Shown here in pieces: positions 12,063 to 21,099 of a stretch of 64,000 nucleotides of DNA (position 1 is its first letter; each line of letters begins with the position of its first letter). Position numbers and translations under genes: made by a program. The notes under the pieces are model-generated. The model ran no database searches. It saw only the letters and a list, made by a program, of their open reading frames with translations, and was not told where the DNA came from. This DNA comes from Ceratothoa steindachneri (lineage: Eukaryota; Arthropoda; Malacostraca; Isopoda; Cymothoidae): assembly GCA_963969495.1 (NCBI GenBank), contig OZ018322.1, positions 158,874,848 through 158,938,847 of the forward strand. Direction: 5' to 3'.

Positions 12063-13139
12063 ATGATGGCTCTGTCTAAAGAAGAAAGAATCGAGTTGGT
12101 ACTCTTAAGTGGACGAGAAGGATGGTCTTATCGCAAAATCGCCGATGAATTTAACCTTCGACACCCTGATTGGCAACCTATTTATTTTACTGCCGTCGGG
12201 AAATTAATCACGAAGTTTAAAGAGACAGGCAGTGTCTTGGACAAACCCCGTTCCGGGCGACCAAAGACTTCAGACGAAACGAAAGAGGTTGTAATGGCCA
12301 AGATTGCTGCTAGCCCAAAGAAATCACTTCGTCGGACATCCATGGAGTTGGGTGTTCCAAGGTCAACTATCCGCAAAATCCTGGTAGAGCAGAAGGATCT
12401 TCTGCTCTACCAGGATGGAACATCCGAAAAAATTACAGATATTGCATCACTTAAATGAAGACGACCCTGATAGACGAATGCAGATGTGCGAATGGTTTTC
12501 AGATAAATTGGATGAAAATATTAATATTACTAAAGACCTTTTGTTGTTCAGTGATGAAGCTTTGTTTTATGTTAATGGTGAAGTCAACATACAGAATCTT
12601 TGATACTAGTCTCAAGACAATCCACATTGGATGGAACCATCCAAACAGCAAAGCTGCCAAAAGGTGATGGTGTGGTGTGGTTTGTGGAAAGCTCATGTGC
12701 TAGGATCCTTCTTCTTTGATGAACATGTATCGGTGAGACTTATCTGAACATGTTAAGAGACAAATTAATGCCTCAAATTGAGCGCCTAGGCGAGGGACTT
12801 CCGGACTGGTTTCAGCAGGATGGAGCCCCTGCCCATTTTGCTGCAAATGTTAGAAATTGGCTGAATGGCACTTTTCCTCACTTGATTAGAAGGAGGAGTC
12901 ATGTGGAATGGTCCCCTCGTTCACTAGACCTTTCTTCCCTTGATTTCTTTTTCTGGAGTATGTTAAATGAGAAAGTTTACTCAATGAAGATTGCAAATCT
13001 AAACCACTTGAGAGAACGCATTATCAGTCAGTGTGCTGAAATCGACGGCAATGTACACCTATTCAATCGAGTTCACAAGAATTTAGCAAGGCGCATCGAA
13101 TTATGCATTGCAAATAATGGAATTATATTAAAAATATAA
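12063..13139 (+). pseudogene. Mariner-family transposase, frameshifted
   Basis: Cut-and-paste transposase acting on the flanking TIRs in the nucleus. Start at 12063 (first of two Met codons) gives SKEERIELVLLSGREGWSYR and a first helix-turn-helix, the linker GSVLDKPRSGRPKT, and a second HTH ending VPRSTIRKILVEQK. Frames then shift: LHHLNEDDPDRRMQMCEWF and LLFSDEALFYVNGE (first catalytic Asp) read from 12415 to 12600; KVMVWCGLWKAHVLGSFFFD reads in another frame around 12660-12720; and from 12750 the frame is open to 13139 with DWFQQDGAPAHF (second Asp) and SPRSLDLSSLDFFFW (third acidic residue). All three catalytic positions survive but are split over three frames. At least three frame breaks plus an 18-bp insertion make it inactive. 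Usual family length is about 340-350 residues, which fits. Confidence 0.92.
12381..12413. repeat. Perfect 15-bp palindrome created inside the transposase gene
   Basis: ctggtagagcagaag, then gat, then the exact reverse complement cttctgctctaccag. The right arm plus a second gat is an 18-bp in-frame insertion relative to the family, where K should be followed directly by the xHPxKLQILHHL segment. It looks like a templated copy of the left arm. Confidence 0.85.
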
Positions 13140-13225
13140 TTTCTTAACATTATAATTAAATAATATTGTTTTGTTCTAAAGGTATGTATTTATCCCCTAT
13201 GTACCCAGACTTTGTGAACACCCTG

Positions 13226-13740
13226 TATAATAAAAGAGTTGAAATAGAACTTGTTTTATCTTAGAGAACAAACCCGGATCTAATTAAAAGGGAAGAACTC
13301 CAGTTAATTCAGCATTTCCTCTTCTTCTGTGCAAAAGATTTTAACTTCGACCATAATTAAAAGCTTATCAAAGAACGTGCATTTCCAGCCGTTATATTAA
13401 TTTAAGACAAAAGAGAAAGACACGTTAAACTACCTTTGTTATTATTCTCAAGATACAAGAAATTTTGTGTTTACTGACGAAAAAGATTTAACTTTGGAAG
13501 TCCTAACAAATATTCAGCACTGCCTATGACTCAAAGCAAAAGGACAGCCATCAAACCAAACAATATCATGACTCTTCAAGATATAGCCCCCAAAAAATAG
13601 TTTCCGCGGAACTGTCATGGAATGGTAAAAAGGCGGATCCATTGAATTGCTGAACAGAAATTTGAAGTTAATCCTTCCTTAATGACTGTATGAGATAAAA
13701 GAGGTGGATATAAATATCATTTATTTCGCTAAAGGTGTAA
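13226..13740 (+). pseudogene. 3' piece of the split Tc1-like transposase
   Basis: Plus-strand frames give YSQDTRNFVFTDEKDLTLEV (about 13440-13500), with the TDEK motif carrying the first catalytic Asp of Tc1/IS630-like transposases. Then, in a shifted frame near 13600, there is a VSAELSWNGK-type segment, as expected after it (VSAxVSWNG). Stops and frame changes are frequent. It lies immediately right of the mariner and continues the gene begun at 11790-11985. The second Asp and final Glu are not recognisable. Confidence 0.55.
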
Positions 13741-13779
13741 TGATTTTTGTAGCAGAATAGCATAAAGCAACCACGTATT

Positions 13780-14375
13780 CCCCACCCCCCTTGCGGGCGG
13801 GCTGATTAACAAACCTTCCCCTTTCAGCCCGATATCTGATGGTTTCCCACCTGAAGAATCTGCCGGCCATTTCAGCTAACCACCGAGTTCCTTCCTCGAG
13901 TGGTTATCGATAGATGGGAGCCCATCTTGGCTTTCAGTGGTTCCCGGAAGCTTAAAAAGGATGAAATGGATGAGCTCGATATCAAATCTACTTCCGGAGC
14001 CATGTGAACCACTCCCGAGTTTTGAGTATAAAAGATGAATTCTTCTAACAATCAGGAGTAAAGCTTGCACAGTGTCTGGCGGGGCAGGAATTGCTATCTA
14101 TCTCGGTGCTGTGGTAATTCGTCAAAGCATCTGAGAGGAGATCAGTCCCAGTTCGGGAGTCTCCTTACCCCGTTGTGTCAGAGCTGAAGCTACAAACAGC
14201 CTCACACTGGTACCCTAATAAAATAATCTAAACCTTGGCATTTCCCCGTGACCCTACGCGTCGATATGTCACTTCGCCCCCTCCCCCTCAAAGAGGCACC
14301 TAAGATTCCTCGGAGTTCACGAGAGTGGGTCCCTCTTTAACAAGAAGCTCCCGTCCTCCCCTTTTTCCAGCAGAA
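13780..14375 (+). other. GC-richer block, possible solo LTR or promoter-bearing fragment
   Basis: This 600-bp block is clearly less AT-rich than its flanks and has no ORF of note. It contains a TATA-like tataaaag at 14027-14034 and an AATAAA-type signal near 14217. That spacing would fit an LTR, but I find no partner copy or clean TG...CA ends. It abuts the 5' LTR of the gypsy element and may be part of another element. Confidence 0.35.
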
Positions 14376-14378
14376 TTA

Positions 14379-14632
14379 TGACAGAATTGTGGGATCAGGT
14401 TGCCCCGTGGAGAACCTACCTCATTGTCTCCACCCCTTATCTCACCACATTCACTCACCAGCGCCACCCGAACATCAGGTTCCAAGGTAACCCTTCCCAT
14501 CCATATTTCCCAACATCACTGCGAAGCTTACAACATTACAAGTGTATAGGGATTTACATAGTGAATAGTTATTTACAAGCCAAGTGAGATATCCGATATT
14601 CACTTATTGATTATCTCTTAAAGCACATTATT

Positions 14633-14672
<40 letters not shown>

Positions 14673-14844
14673 TTCTTGTTTAGTGTTTATTAAAACTTTA
14701 TTTTCATATTGTTGCGTATCTAAATTTCTTTGGGTCACTTGCTGGCAAAGTTCATTGCAATCGCTCCGTAGCCCATCCAGTCAGGGGACGGGCCGAACGA
14801 AGTATACGGAGTAGTACGACGACAACTCCGCATTCAGGATAATA

Positions 14845-14846
<2 letters not shown>
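14379..14846 (+). repeat. 5' LTR of the gypsy element
   Basis: Starts tgacagaattgtgggatc and matches 18091-18522 over its length (caccccttatctcacca, aacatcaggttccaaggtaa, gtatagggatttacatag, gatatccgatattcactta, tgctggcaaagttcattgc). Homology is clear to the ggccgaa at about 14796; the region to 14846 probably holds the true end and primer site but is diverged. It contains the (TA)n tract 14635-14669. Confidence 0.85.
14635..14669. repeat. (TA)n inside the 5' LTR
   Basis: 35-base alternating tract. The same position in the 3' LTR has the interrupted tract 18341-18373, so it predates or seeds within the element. Confidence 0.95.

Positions 14847-14909
<63 letters not shown>
14847..14909. repeat. 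(TA)n tract after the 5' LTR
   Basis: 63-base alternating tract directly after the LTR end or primer-binding region. Confidence 0.95.
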
Positions 14910-14911
<2 letters not shown>

Positions 14912-15317
14912 AGTTGGACAAAAATCCAACCATCCCTCGGCCTATTCCTCGACATATATCATATATATTATATCATATTTAATTGTGGTGTCATTAGTTG
15001 TGCGGTTTGTTTTGAAACCGTCAATTTTGAAATTCCCCTTTTTCTTATTGCCAAGTACCCAAGGTTAGATAAAACAAATAATAAGACATTTTAAATTTTG
15101 TTGGTGAAATAAGAATTGACCCCATGTCCTTGTAATTTTTTTTTTAGGCATTGTCGGTATACAATATAAAAAGGGTTAGGCCACCGTCGATACCCATTGC
15201 TGGCAGCATCTTACACAGCATAGTAACTATTTGTATTTTCTTTATTTGTTTTTGTATAATCTGGGGTTAAGTCGTAAATCTCTTTGATGAATTAGCGGAT
15301 CCAACAGTGTATCCAAG

Positions 15318-15900
15318 ATGTCTTCCTCCTCATTTGAGATGTTTTATAAACAGGGAGAAATTTTGGACCTTTCGGGCAAGGAATTGATCGAATACGTTCA
15401 GAACAAACAAAGAAATGAACGTAAGGAGAAAAAAGAAGAACAACGAAGACAAAAAGAAAGAGAAGAGACGCGGAGACAATACGAAGTAGGAGAGAGAGAG
15501 AAAGAGAAGAGAGGGAGAAAATTCCTCAATACGACCGTTAGTTAAGTAGAGATCAAGTATAATTCAGTTCCGTTGATTCCAGAAGTGATCAACCTCAGGC
15601 CCCCGCATTAAAGCTCCCCCCCCCCTTATGGTGATCAAAAGGATTTTGCACAATCACAACCAAGAAAGCCCCCTCATTTAGTAAAAGTTCCAGGCCTCTT
15701 TAAGCCCAAAGGTAACCACCATAAGAAGCAAGATGTGGTGAAACCCCCAATTTTCAATGCTCCGTCGAGTAACCCCTACTGGAGTAACCCCATTGTATGC
15801 TTCTCTTGCAAAACCCCTGGTCACTACAAATCTTAGTGTCCACAAAACTTCCGCTTTCACTTTGCCCCTTCACAGCAGGTTCACCAAGTCTCCGCAACTC
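15318..15900 (+). pseudogene. gag remnant of the gypsy element
   Basis: Start at 15318 in an aagatgtct context gives MSSSSFEMFYKQGEILDLSG and then a highly charged K/E/R-rich coiled-coil-like helix to 15545, typical of the N-terminus of arthropod gypsy gag proteins. The nucleocapsid end is visible at 15798-15839: CFSCKTPGHYKS, a stop, then C, i.e. a CX2CX4HX4C zinc knuckle whose penultimate residue is replaced by a TAG stop. The capsid domain between is missing, so most of gag has been deleted. Confidence 0.75.
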
Positions 15901-16039
15901 TCGCTGCCCAACAGACTGCCGCACCGGGCCTCTGCCATCTTCGTCGAACTCTCAAGAGCACCATGTGAACTTTCGTTTTAATAACAGTTGTTAGAGTGGG
16001 CTTAAATTCGAGTCAGGATACATTAATGGATGTAGAGTA

Positions 16040-16260
16040 TCTACTCTGGTGAGAGATACAGGGTAGACGTGTATAGTTTTATCGGACAAGCTGCTTTTCC
16101 CCGTTGGCCCACAACATAAGCAATTCGCTGTCGTACACGATTTCTTGGAAAGAGCTAAGAAATTTCCAGTGGTCCGTTGTCACGTAAAATGCCACTCTTT
16201 TACGGGGTGGATCGACGTCGTAGCTGCCCCGATTAAGATTTTAGTGCAATGTTGGTGGGT
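16040..16260 (+). pseudogene. Aspartic protease remnant of the gypsy element
   Basis: In one plus-strand frame STLVRDTG (DTG at 16055-16063) is followed by a TAG, then TCIVLSDKLLFPVGPQHK and ERAKKFPVVRCHVKCHSFTG. The D-T-G catalytic triplet and the following hydrophobic strands fit a retropepsin, which would cleave the gag-pol polyprotein. The stop right after DTG kills it. Confidence 0.7.
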
Positions 16261-16599
16261 CAGAGCGCGCAGCTCTCTCCAACTTCTGTGTCGCAAACTG
16301 TCGTCACCCGGGCTTAGGCTGATAGAAACTCCTGCCCCCCCGCGTCTCTCAATCCCCTATGCACCCCCGATTACGAGGGACTGAATAATGCTCAATTCAT
16401 CAGTTCCCAAAAGAACTGCGTTTCTCTCCAACCCTTATGCGAAAAGGCCAAACGAGGAGAGACGGAATCGGTTCGTGGAGACCGAAAAGGGAGGTATGTG
16501 ATAGAATACGCTTTGTTATTTAGTAATTCACCGGATCCAGTAGGCTCACCGTTCAAGGCCTTCTGCGTGCCTAAGGCCTACGTTGCGAAGTTTTACAAA

Positions 16600-17225
16600 T
16601 AGCAAATGAAGGTGTGTTTGCAGTAGAGTGCAGCCATAATAAAACCTCGCAACGCATATTTGAGTGTTTTGGAGGACCTGGGGAAGCCAAGGAAATCGCA
16701 GAATTTTGAAGAAACTGTGATATATGTCAAAAGGTCACCGCCAAAGAAGGAGTACAACCGGCTCACCTACAGAAGACTCTAGTTATATTAGAACCATTTA
16801 GCGGGGTTGCCATCGATCTTATTGGACCGGTACACCCACCTTCTTTCGAGGGACATTCCTACGATCTCACCCTCGTCGATTGGGCCACGAACTCTCGATT
16901 GGATGTGGAACTAAAGACCTACTACTCGTATGTTCTGGACTTACGTCACATTCTAGAAAAATGCTCAGAGGTTGCCGTGAAAAATTCCGAGATAAATCTA
17001 GAGAAGTATCGAACATATTTTGATATTAAATCTAAGGCCCGAAAATTAAAATCAGGCCATGAAGTTCTGCGAATACTCCCCACGGACAACAACCAACTCC
17101 TATCGCAATGGAAGGGATCGTTCCTGGTCATAGAAGCTAGAGGGCCTGTGCATTACCTCATTTAGTCGTCATCTGGCAATAGGTTGTTCCACATCAACAC
17201 GTTAAAAAGATATCACGGGCGAGCT
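16600..17225 (+). pseudogene. Integrase remnant of the gypsy element
   Basis: The plus strand reads CSHNKTSQRIFECFGGPG and, after a stop, RNCDICQKV, the end of the HHCC zinc-binding domain. PFSGVAIDLIGPVHPPSFEG follows with the first catalytic Asp, then HSYDLTLVDWATNS with the second. The catalytic Glu region is deleted. From 16899 the frame is open through charged helices into QWKGSFLVIEARGPVHYLI and, after a stop, a FHINTLKRYHGR tail, the C-terminal DNA-binding part of gypsy integrases. It lies upstream of RT, which is the notable point. Confidence 0.78.
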
Positions 17226-17299
17226 TGTGTTAACAATATTATCTTCGACGAAAAAGGGACAATGGAAGCATCCTTCCATTGGGACCCTTTAAATATTGT

Positions 17300-18085
17300 T
17301 TAGACAATATGGTCGAGGCGGATAAAGATTATCCTTTGCCTGATCTGCCTTCTTTCCCTTTCCCACATGAGGACTTGGCCACCGCAGTCGACGTAATCTT
17401 GACTTCGTTTCCATTGAGACATCTCAGATTGCCTCGCTGCTGGAGCAATACCCAGGCGCAATCTCCAAGTCTCCAGGATGCTCTACAAAATTTGAGCATG
17501 ACATCTTTCTCACCACGACGTAGCCAATTAGGAGTACACCCTACCATTTTCCAATCCGCCTCCGCAAGGCCTTTAGCGAAGAAGTCGACAACCTCATTAA
17601 TTAGGAATAATTGACCCCTCCTCATGGGATATGGTTCTCCGATAGTGATGGTACGTAAGCTGGATCAATCTTTTCGTATGTGCGTAGATTTTAGAAAGTT
17701 AAATGCTCTCACAGTATTCGATGCTGAACCAATCCCTTTTATCGACCAGAACCTGCACTTATTGAAGGAGGCCAACTACATTTCTGAAAGACTTGTGCAA
17801 AGCCTACTATCAAATTCTGCTTCGAAAATCCGTGAGGAAGTTTACCGCACTTCCCACCGATAAAGGGTTAATGGAATTCACGCATCTCCCTTTTGGTTTT
17901 GTCACTGCCTGCAGTAACTATGCGAAAAATTGTAGATGGGTTGAGCAATGTCTCTTTCTACTTTGACAACGTATACGTTGCTACACTCACCTGGAAGGAG
18001 CACCTTCAATCCCTCCGCGTACTCCTAAACTGGCTTAGCCGTCCAAGAGCCACTTTTCTTTTAGCGCAATCTCTTCTTCTAGCAT
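17300..18085 (+). pseudogene. Reverse transcriptase remnant of the gypsy element, 3' of integrase
   Basis: After a linker rich in acidic and Pro residues (NMVEADKDYPLPDLPSFPFP), frames join to give an EHDIFLTT segment, GIIDPSS, then from 17624 MGYGSPIVMVRKLDQSFRMC and VDFRKLNALTVFDAEPIP. These are the fingers and palm of a gypsy RT. Further on are FTHLPFG-like and FYFDNVYVATLTWKEHLQ (about 17955-18005), the catalytic-loop region, reading YFDN rather than YxDD. The coding region stops at 18085, directly against the LTR, with no RNase H. Three or more frame breaks. Confidence 0.8.
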
Positions 18086-18090
18086 AATCA

Positions 18091-18522
18091 TGACGGAATT
18101 GTGGGATCAAGTCGGTCCCTGGAGAACCCACCTCCACCCCTTATCTCACCACCTTTACTCACCAGCGCAACCTGAACATCAGGTTCCAAGGTAACCCTCC
18201 CCTTTCACATTTCCCAACTTCACCGTGAAGCTTACCAACATTACAGGTGTATAGGGATTTACATAGTGCACAGTTATTTACAAGCCAAGGGAGATATCCG
18301 ATATTCACTTATTAATTTATCTCTTAAAGCATATTATTTGTATATATATATATTTATATATATATATATATATTTTCTTGTTTAGTGTTTATTAAAATTT
18401 TATTTTCATATTGAGGGGGATTTAACTTTCTTTAGGTCACTTGCTGGCAAAGTTCATTCCAATCGCTCGGTAGCCAACCTTTAAGCACTCTGAGTCAATA
18501 AACTCAGTCAGGGCACGGCCGA
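18091..18522 (+). repeat. 3' LTR of the gypsy element
   Basis: Starts tgacggaattgtgggatc and aligns with 14379 onward. It has an extra ctctgagtcaataaactcag segment near 18485 absent from the 5' copy; this segment contains a short perfect inverted repeat (ctgagt/actcag). The many differences between the LTRs indicate an old insertion. Confidence 0.85.
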
Positions 18523-19615
18523 AAATGTAAATATAGCTGGAATAAACAATGAATGAGTGAGAGATATGTAAAAAATGATGTGTAAGGTTAAAATCGAAAA
18601 TTTTGCAAAATGTTTACGGGTTTGTAAGAATGAATGATTTTATTTTTGTGAAGAAAATATGAATGTGTTTAGAGTGTGAGTGGGACGGGAAGATACACAT
18701 ATCGTGATGTGTGAAATGCCATTAAGGGCTATAAGCCCGGATTGAGGCCACTAGATTTAAGTTATTTTGGTCGAATGGAAAGCTAGCAATTGATATCATG
18801 ATATGACCGAGCCAGAAGCAGTGAAGTGCATAGCAATGACAACGAAAATAAATAAGTCTGTAAGCATGATCAAATTAGAAAGAGATATTTTTTATAAACT
18901 GACCTTTCGCAATATGACTACTAAAGTTAAAAAGACTTAGTGTTTGTTTTATTATAAATATCTTTTAAAATTCAATAAAAAATGGACATATGCATAAACT
19001 TAAGCATCGTTATATTTTCAAAATTATTCTTTCAATTTAATTCGCAAAAAATTAAATAATTCTTATATAATTTAATAATTTACTTCCTAAAAGGGTTGTT
19101 TTATATATAATATTTGGAATCAGGATATAGTTTAAATGCTTCACCAACAATTCTGTCTCATAGTCTCTAATTCCTGCACAAATTCCAAGAGTAGCGTGTG
19201 GTGGATATCTTCAATAAAATTTGAAACTTAATTTGACGGAAAATGCAGCATGAAGATATTGAAATCTAAAAGTGCATTACCAAATATTCTTTAGAGTCGA
19301 TTAAGGATGAAAAATGGTAACAGGATGTTGAGGTATATTGGCCATAACTTCATATATAAGTCTATGGAAATCATTTTGTTTTTATATAAATACTTTGTCT
19401 TTCCCCATATCTAAGATGAAGTTAAATTTTGGGCTACTATATGTATAAATCTGTAGAGCTTTTAGTAATAAATTTACGGTAGATAATTTCCCTGTAAAAT
19501 CGCGCTGTAATATTCACAGTATCATACTTTAGTTTTGCACTAAGTGTAAATTGGCTCCATCAGGCAAGCCTTAAATTTGCTCCCCTCCGAGGTTAACTTA
19601 GTTGTTATGTTTATT
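18523..19615. other. AT-rich sequence, no firm feature
   Basis: No ORF of note. At about 18720-18780 the plus strand reads CCCGGATTGAGGCCACTAGA, vaguely like the LRPLD segment near the last acidic residue of mariner transposases, but flanking frames do not support it. Confidence 0.5.
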
Positions 19616-19617
19616 CA

Positions 19618-20345
19618 CATCGGGTGCACGCAAATTGAGTGTGTATTTTGATAAAATTGAAAAATTTTCTGAAAGTTTTGGTGAATTATGTTCATGATGT
19701 TCAAATTGTGCTCTACACAAACTTGTAGTGTTCCATTTACAGGGTGTCCCAAAATTTTAATTTGTTTTCCCATCCTTTTCATAATCCCTTATTAATGTAT
19801 ATTAAAAAGAAATAAAATTGGTGTTTATATTTTCCGGGTCAAATATGATCACAAAAAGACTCTGTCTACTCTTATATTTTTCATATTATATCTCCGACTG
19901 GCATTTCTCACCCTAGTTCTTAGTTTATTTTCAAATAATTGTCGAATTTGTCCTGTTTTGTTGGGTCCAATCTATTTCCGTCCTCTTCCTTTCTCATGAT
20001 GGACGGATCCGATTTTTTAAAATTTTTTGACGACTAAACGGATCTCATTGTCCGTAGGTCCAGATTTTCTTAACTTTCTTTAGAACTTTTCTCGTACTTC
20101 ATTAAATTTCGCTTCCCTGATAAGAGCAATCACATCCATACTCCACTATTTTGCATCCATTATTAAAGGGTTCTAAAAGAAATTGAAAAATAAATTAAAC
20201 TTTGGGACACCATGTGCACGAAACACTTCAATTTGGGAAAAAGCACAATTTGAACATGATGACATAATAATTTAACAAGAATTTTTAATAAAAGTTTTTA
20301 ATTTCATCAAGATACGCACTTAATTTTGGGACACATTGCATAATG
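19618..20345. mobile_element. Foldback element with nested inverted repeats
   Basis: The left arm (about 19630-19770) and right arm (about 20190-20335) are reverse complements. Inner pair: cagggtgtcccaaaatttta at 19740 against ttaaactttgggacacca at 20196-20212. Outer pair: atgttcaaattgtgct at 19698 against agcacaatttgaacat at 20244. Further out, gtattttgataaaattg at 19642 pairs with caatttcatcaagatacg-type sequence near 20305-20325. The motif gtgtcccaaaatt occurs at both inner and outer levels. No transposase. Probably a MITE-like derivative of a mariner-type element whose ends also begin cagggtgt. Confidence 0.75.
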
Positions 20346-20744
20346 AATTAATAAATTCGAAACACGTACATAATTACTAAGCCCTCCAAATCTGCCGCAT
20401 TAATAAATATCCGGAAGCAAGAGATAAAAAAGTAATATATGGCTGCACGCAATGGAAAATTTAGTGATGACGATCATTAAAAATTGTAGATCAAAAGTAT
20501 ATTTTATTTGTATTAAACTAAATACAATGGTTTTATATGTATTAATCAAGATATCATGCATGCATTTTTATAACAAATGTCTTAGCACTGGCATTCTCGT
20601 CATGGTTAGAGCTTTCGCTTCACTACGCTCACTACCATCCTTCGGGCAGGTGGCTTAAGCCTATATAATAATTTAGAACGATTGTGATCATCTCTACTCC
20701 TTCACCTCTATGTTTCCCAACCCTCTTATCTCCCTCTTCCTCTA

Positions 20745-20860
20745 CGCCTTTTAAAGCCATCCCCAGGTAGAGCCTTGTTTTCGTTCGGCCAGTAGGCCCG
20801 TGTGCGTATACGGGGTACAACCGTTCATACCACGACATCAAACTGGTGTCAGGTGTGGGA

Positions 20861-20862
<2 letters not shown>
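20745..20862 (+). repeat. LTR 3' end with possible primer-binding site
   Basis: aagccatccccaggtagagc, gtgtgcgtatacggggtaca and cataccacgaca are repeated at 22983-23073 in the same orientation. At 20843-20851 it is followed by tggtgtcagg, the sort of sequence that follows 5' LTRs in gypsy elements (tRNA primer site). The internal region then starts with (TA)n instead of gag. A solo or truncated LTR fragment is the simplest reading. Confidence 0.5.

Positions 20863-20932
<70 letters not shown>
20863..20932. repeat. (TA)n microsatellite
   Basis: 70-base alternating tract forming the left border of the hairpin module. Confidence 0.97.
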
Positions 20933-20935
<3 letters not shown>

Positions 20936-21038
20936 AAAAAATAATCACAAATCAACACGTGATCTTCGAATGCGTGAAATTCCCAAGGAAAAAAAACAAA
21001 AACGCGGTTGTTTGTTTGTTTGTTTTTCCCGTGGGAAT

Positions 21039-21045
<7 letters not shown>
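20933..21045. repeat. Hairpin module between (TA)n tracts (module A)
   Basis: Left part reads aatcacaaatcaacacgtga then tcttcgaatgcgtgaaattccc; right part gtttttcccgtgggaatttc ccgc. Arms tgcgtgaaattccc-aagg-aaaaa and the complement of tttttcccgtgggaatttcccgca pair imperfectly around a (gttt)n loop. The left part resembles module B at 49401-49605 (ataactcacaaag, gcacgtgaggttcg). The arrangement suggests terminal repeats of Penelope-like elements, which can be inverted; this is inference. Confidence 0.6.

Positions 21046-21093
<48 letters not shown>
21046..21093. repeat. (TA)n microsatellite
   Basis: 48-base alternating tract forming the right border of module A. It is followed by aactggcgtcaggt, similar to the tggtgtcaggt at 20843. 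Confidence 0.97.
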
Positions 21094-21096
<3 letters not shown>

Positions 21097-21099
21097 AAA

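Larger units (their letters stand above)
11986..13225 (+). mobile_element. Near-complete mariner/Tc1-superfamily element, 1,240 bp
   Basis: Terminal inverted repeats of 30 bp at 11986-12015 and 13196-13225 match at 29 positions; each end begins cagggtgt(t/c)cacaaagtc. Both ends are flanked by TA (11984-11985 and 13226-13227), the target duplication of this superfamily. The element carries a single plus-strand transposase gene broken by frameshifts. It is inserted within an older Tc1-like gene. The near-identity of the TIRs suggests a moderately young insertion, although the gene is dead. Confidence 0.95.
14379..18522 (+). mobile_element. Degenerate Ty3/gypsy LTR retrotransposon with Gmr1-like domain order
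   Basis: Two direct repeats of about 430 bp (14379 onward and 18091-18522) bracket gag, protease, integrase and reverse-transcriptase remnants, all on the plus strand. The order is gag - PR - IN - RT, not the usual gypsy PR - RT - RH - IN. Known Gmr1-type gypsy elements have integrase upstream of RT, so this is the best fit. RNase H is missing and the integrase core is deleted. At about 4.1 kb it is shorter than a complete element. No polypurine tract is evident before the 3' LTR, which suggests that the RT-LTR junction is itself a deletion. Confidence 0.8.

Noticed and set aside
18720..18790. Possible mariner C-terminal block (LRPLDLSYFGRME-like)
   Set aside because: Only one short motif; upstream and downstream frames do not continue a transposase and no TIRs were found.
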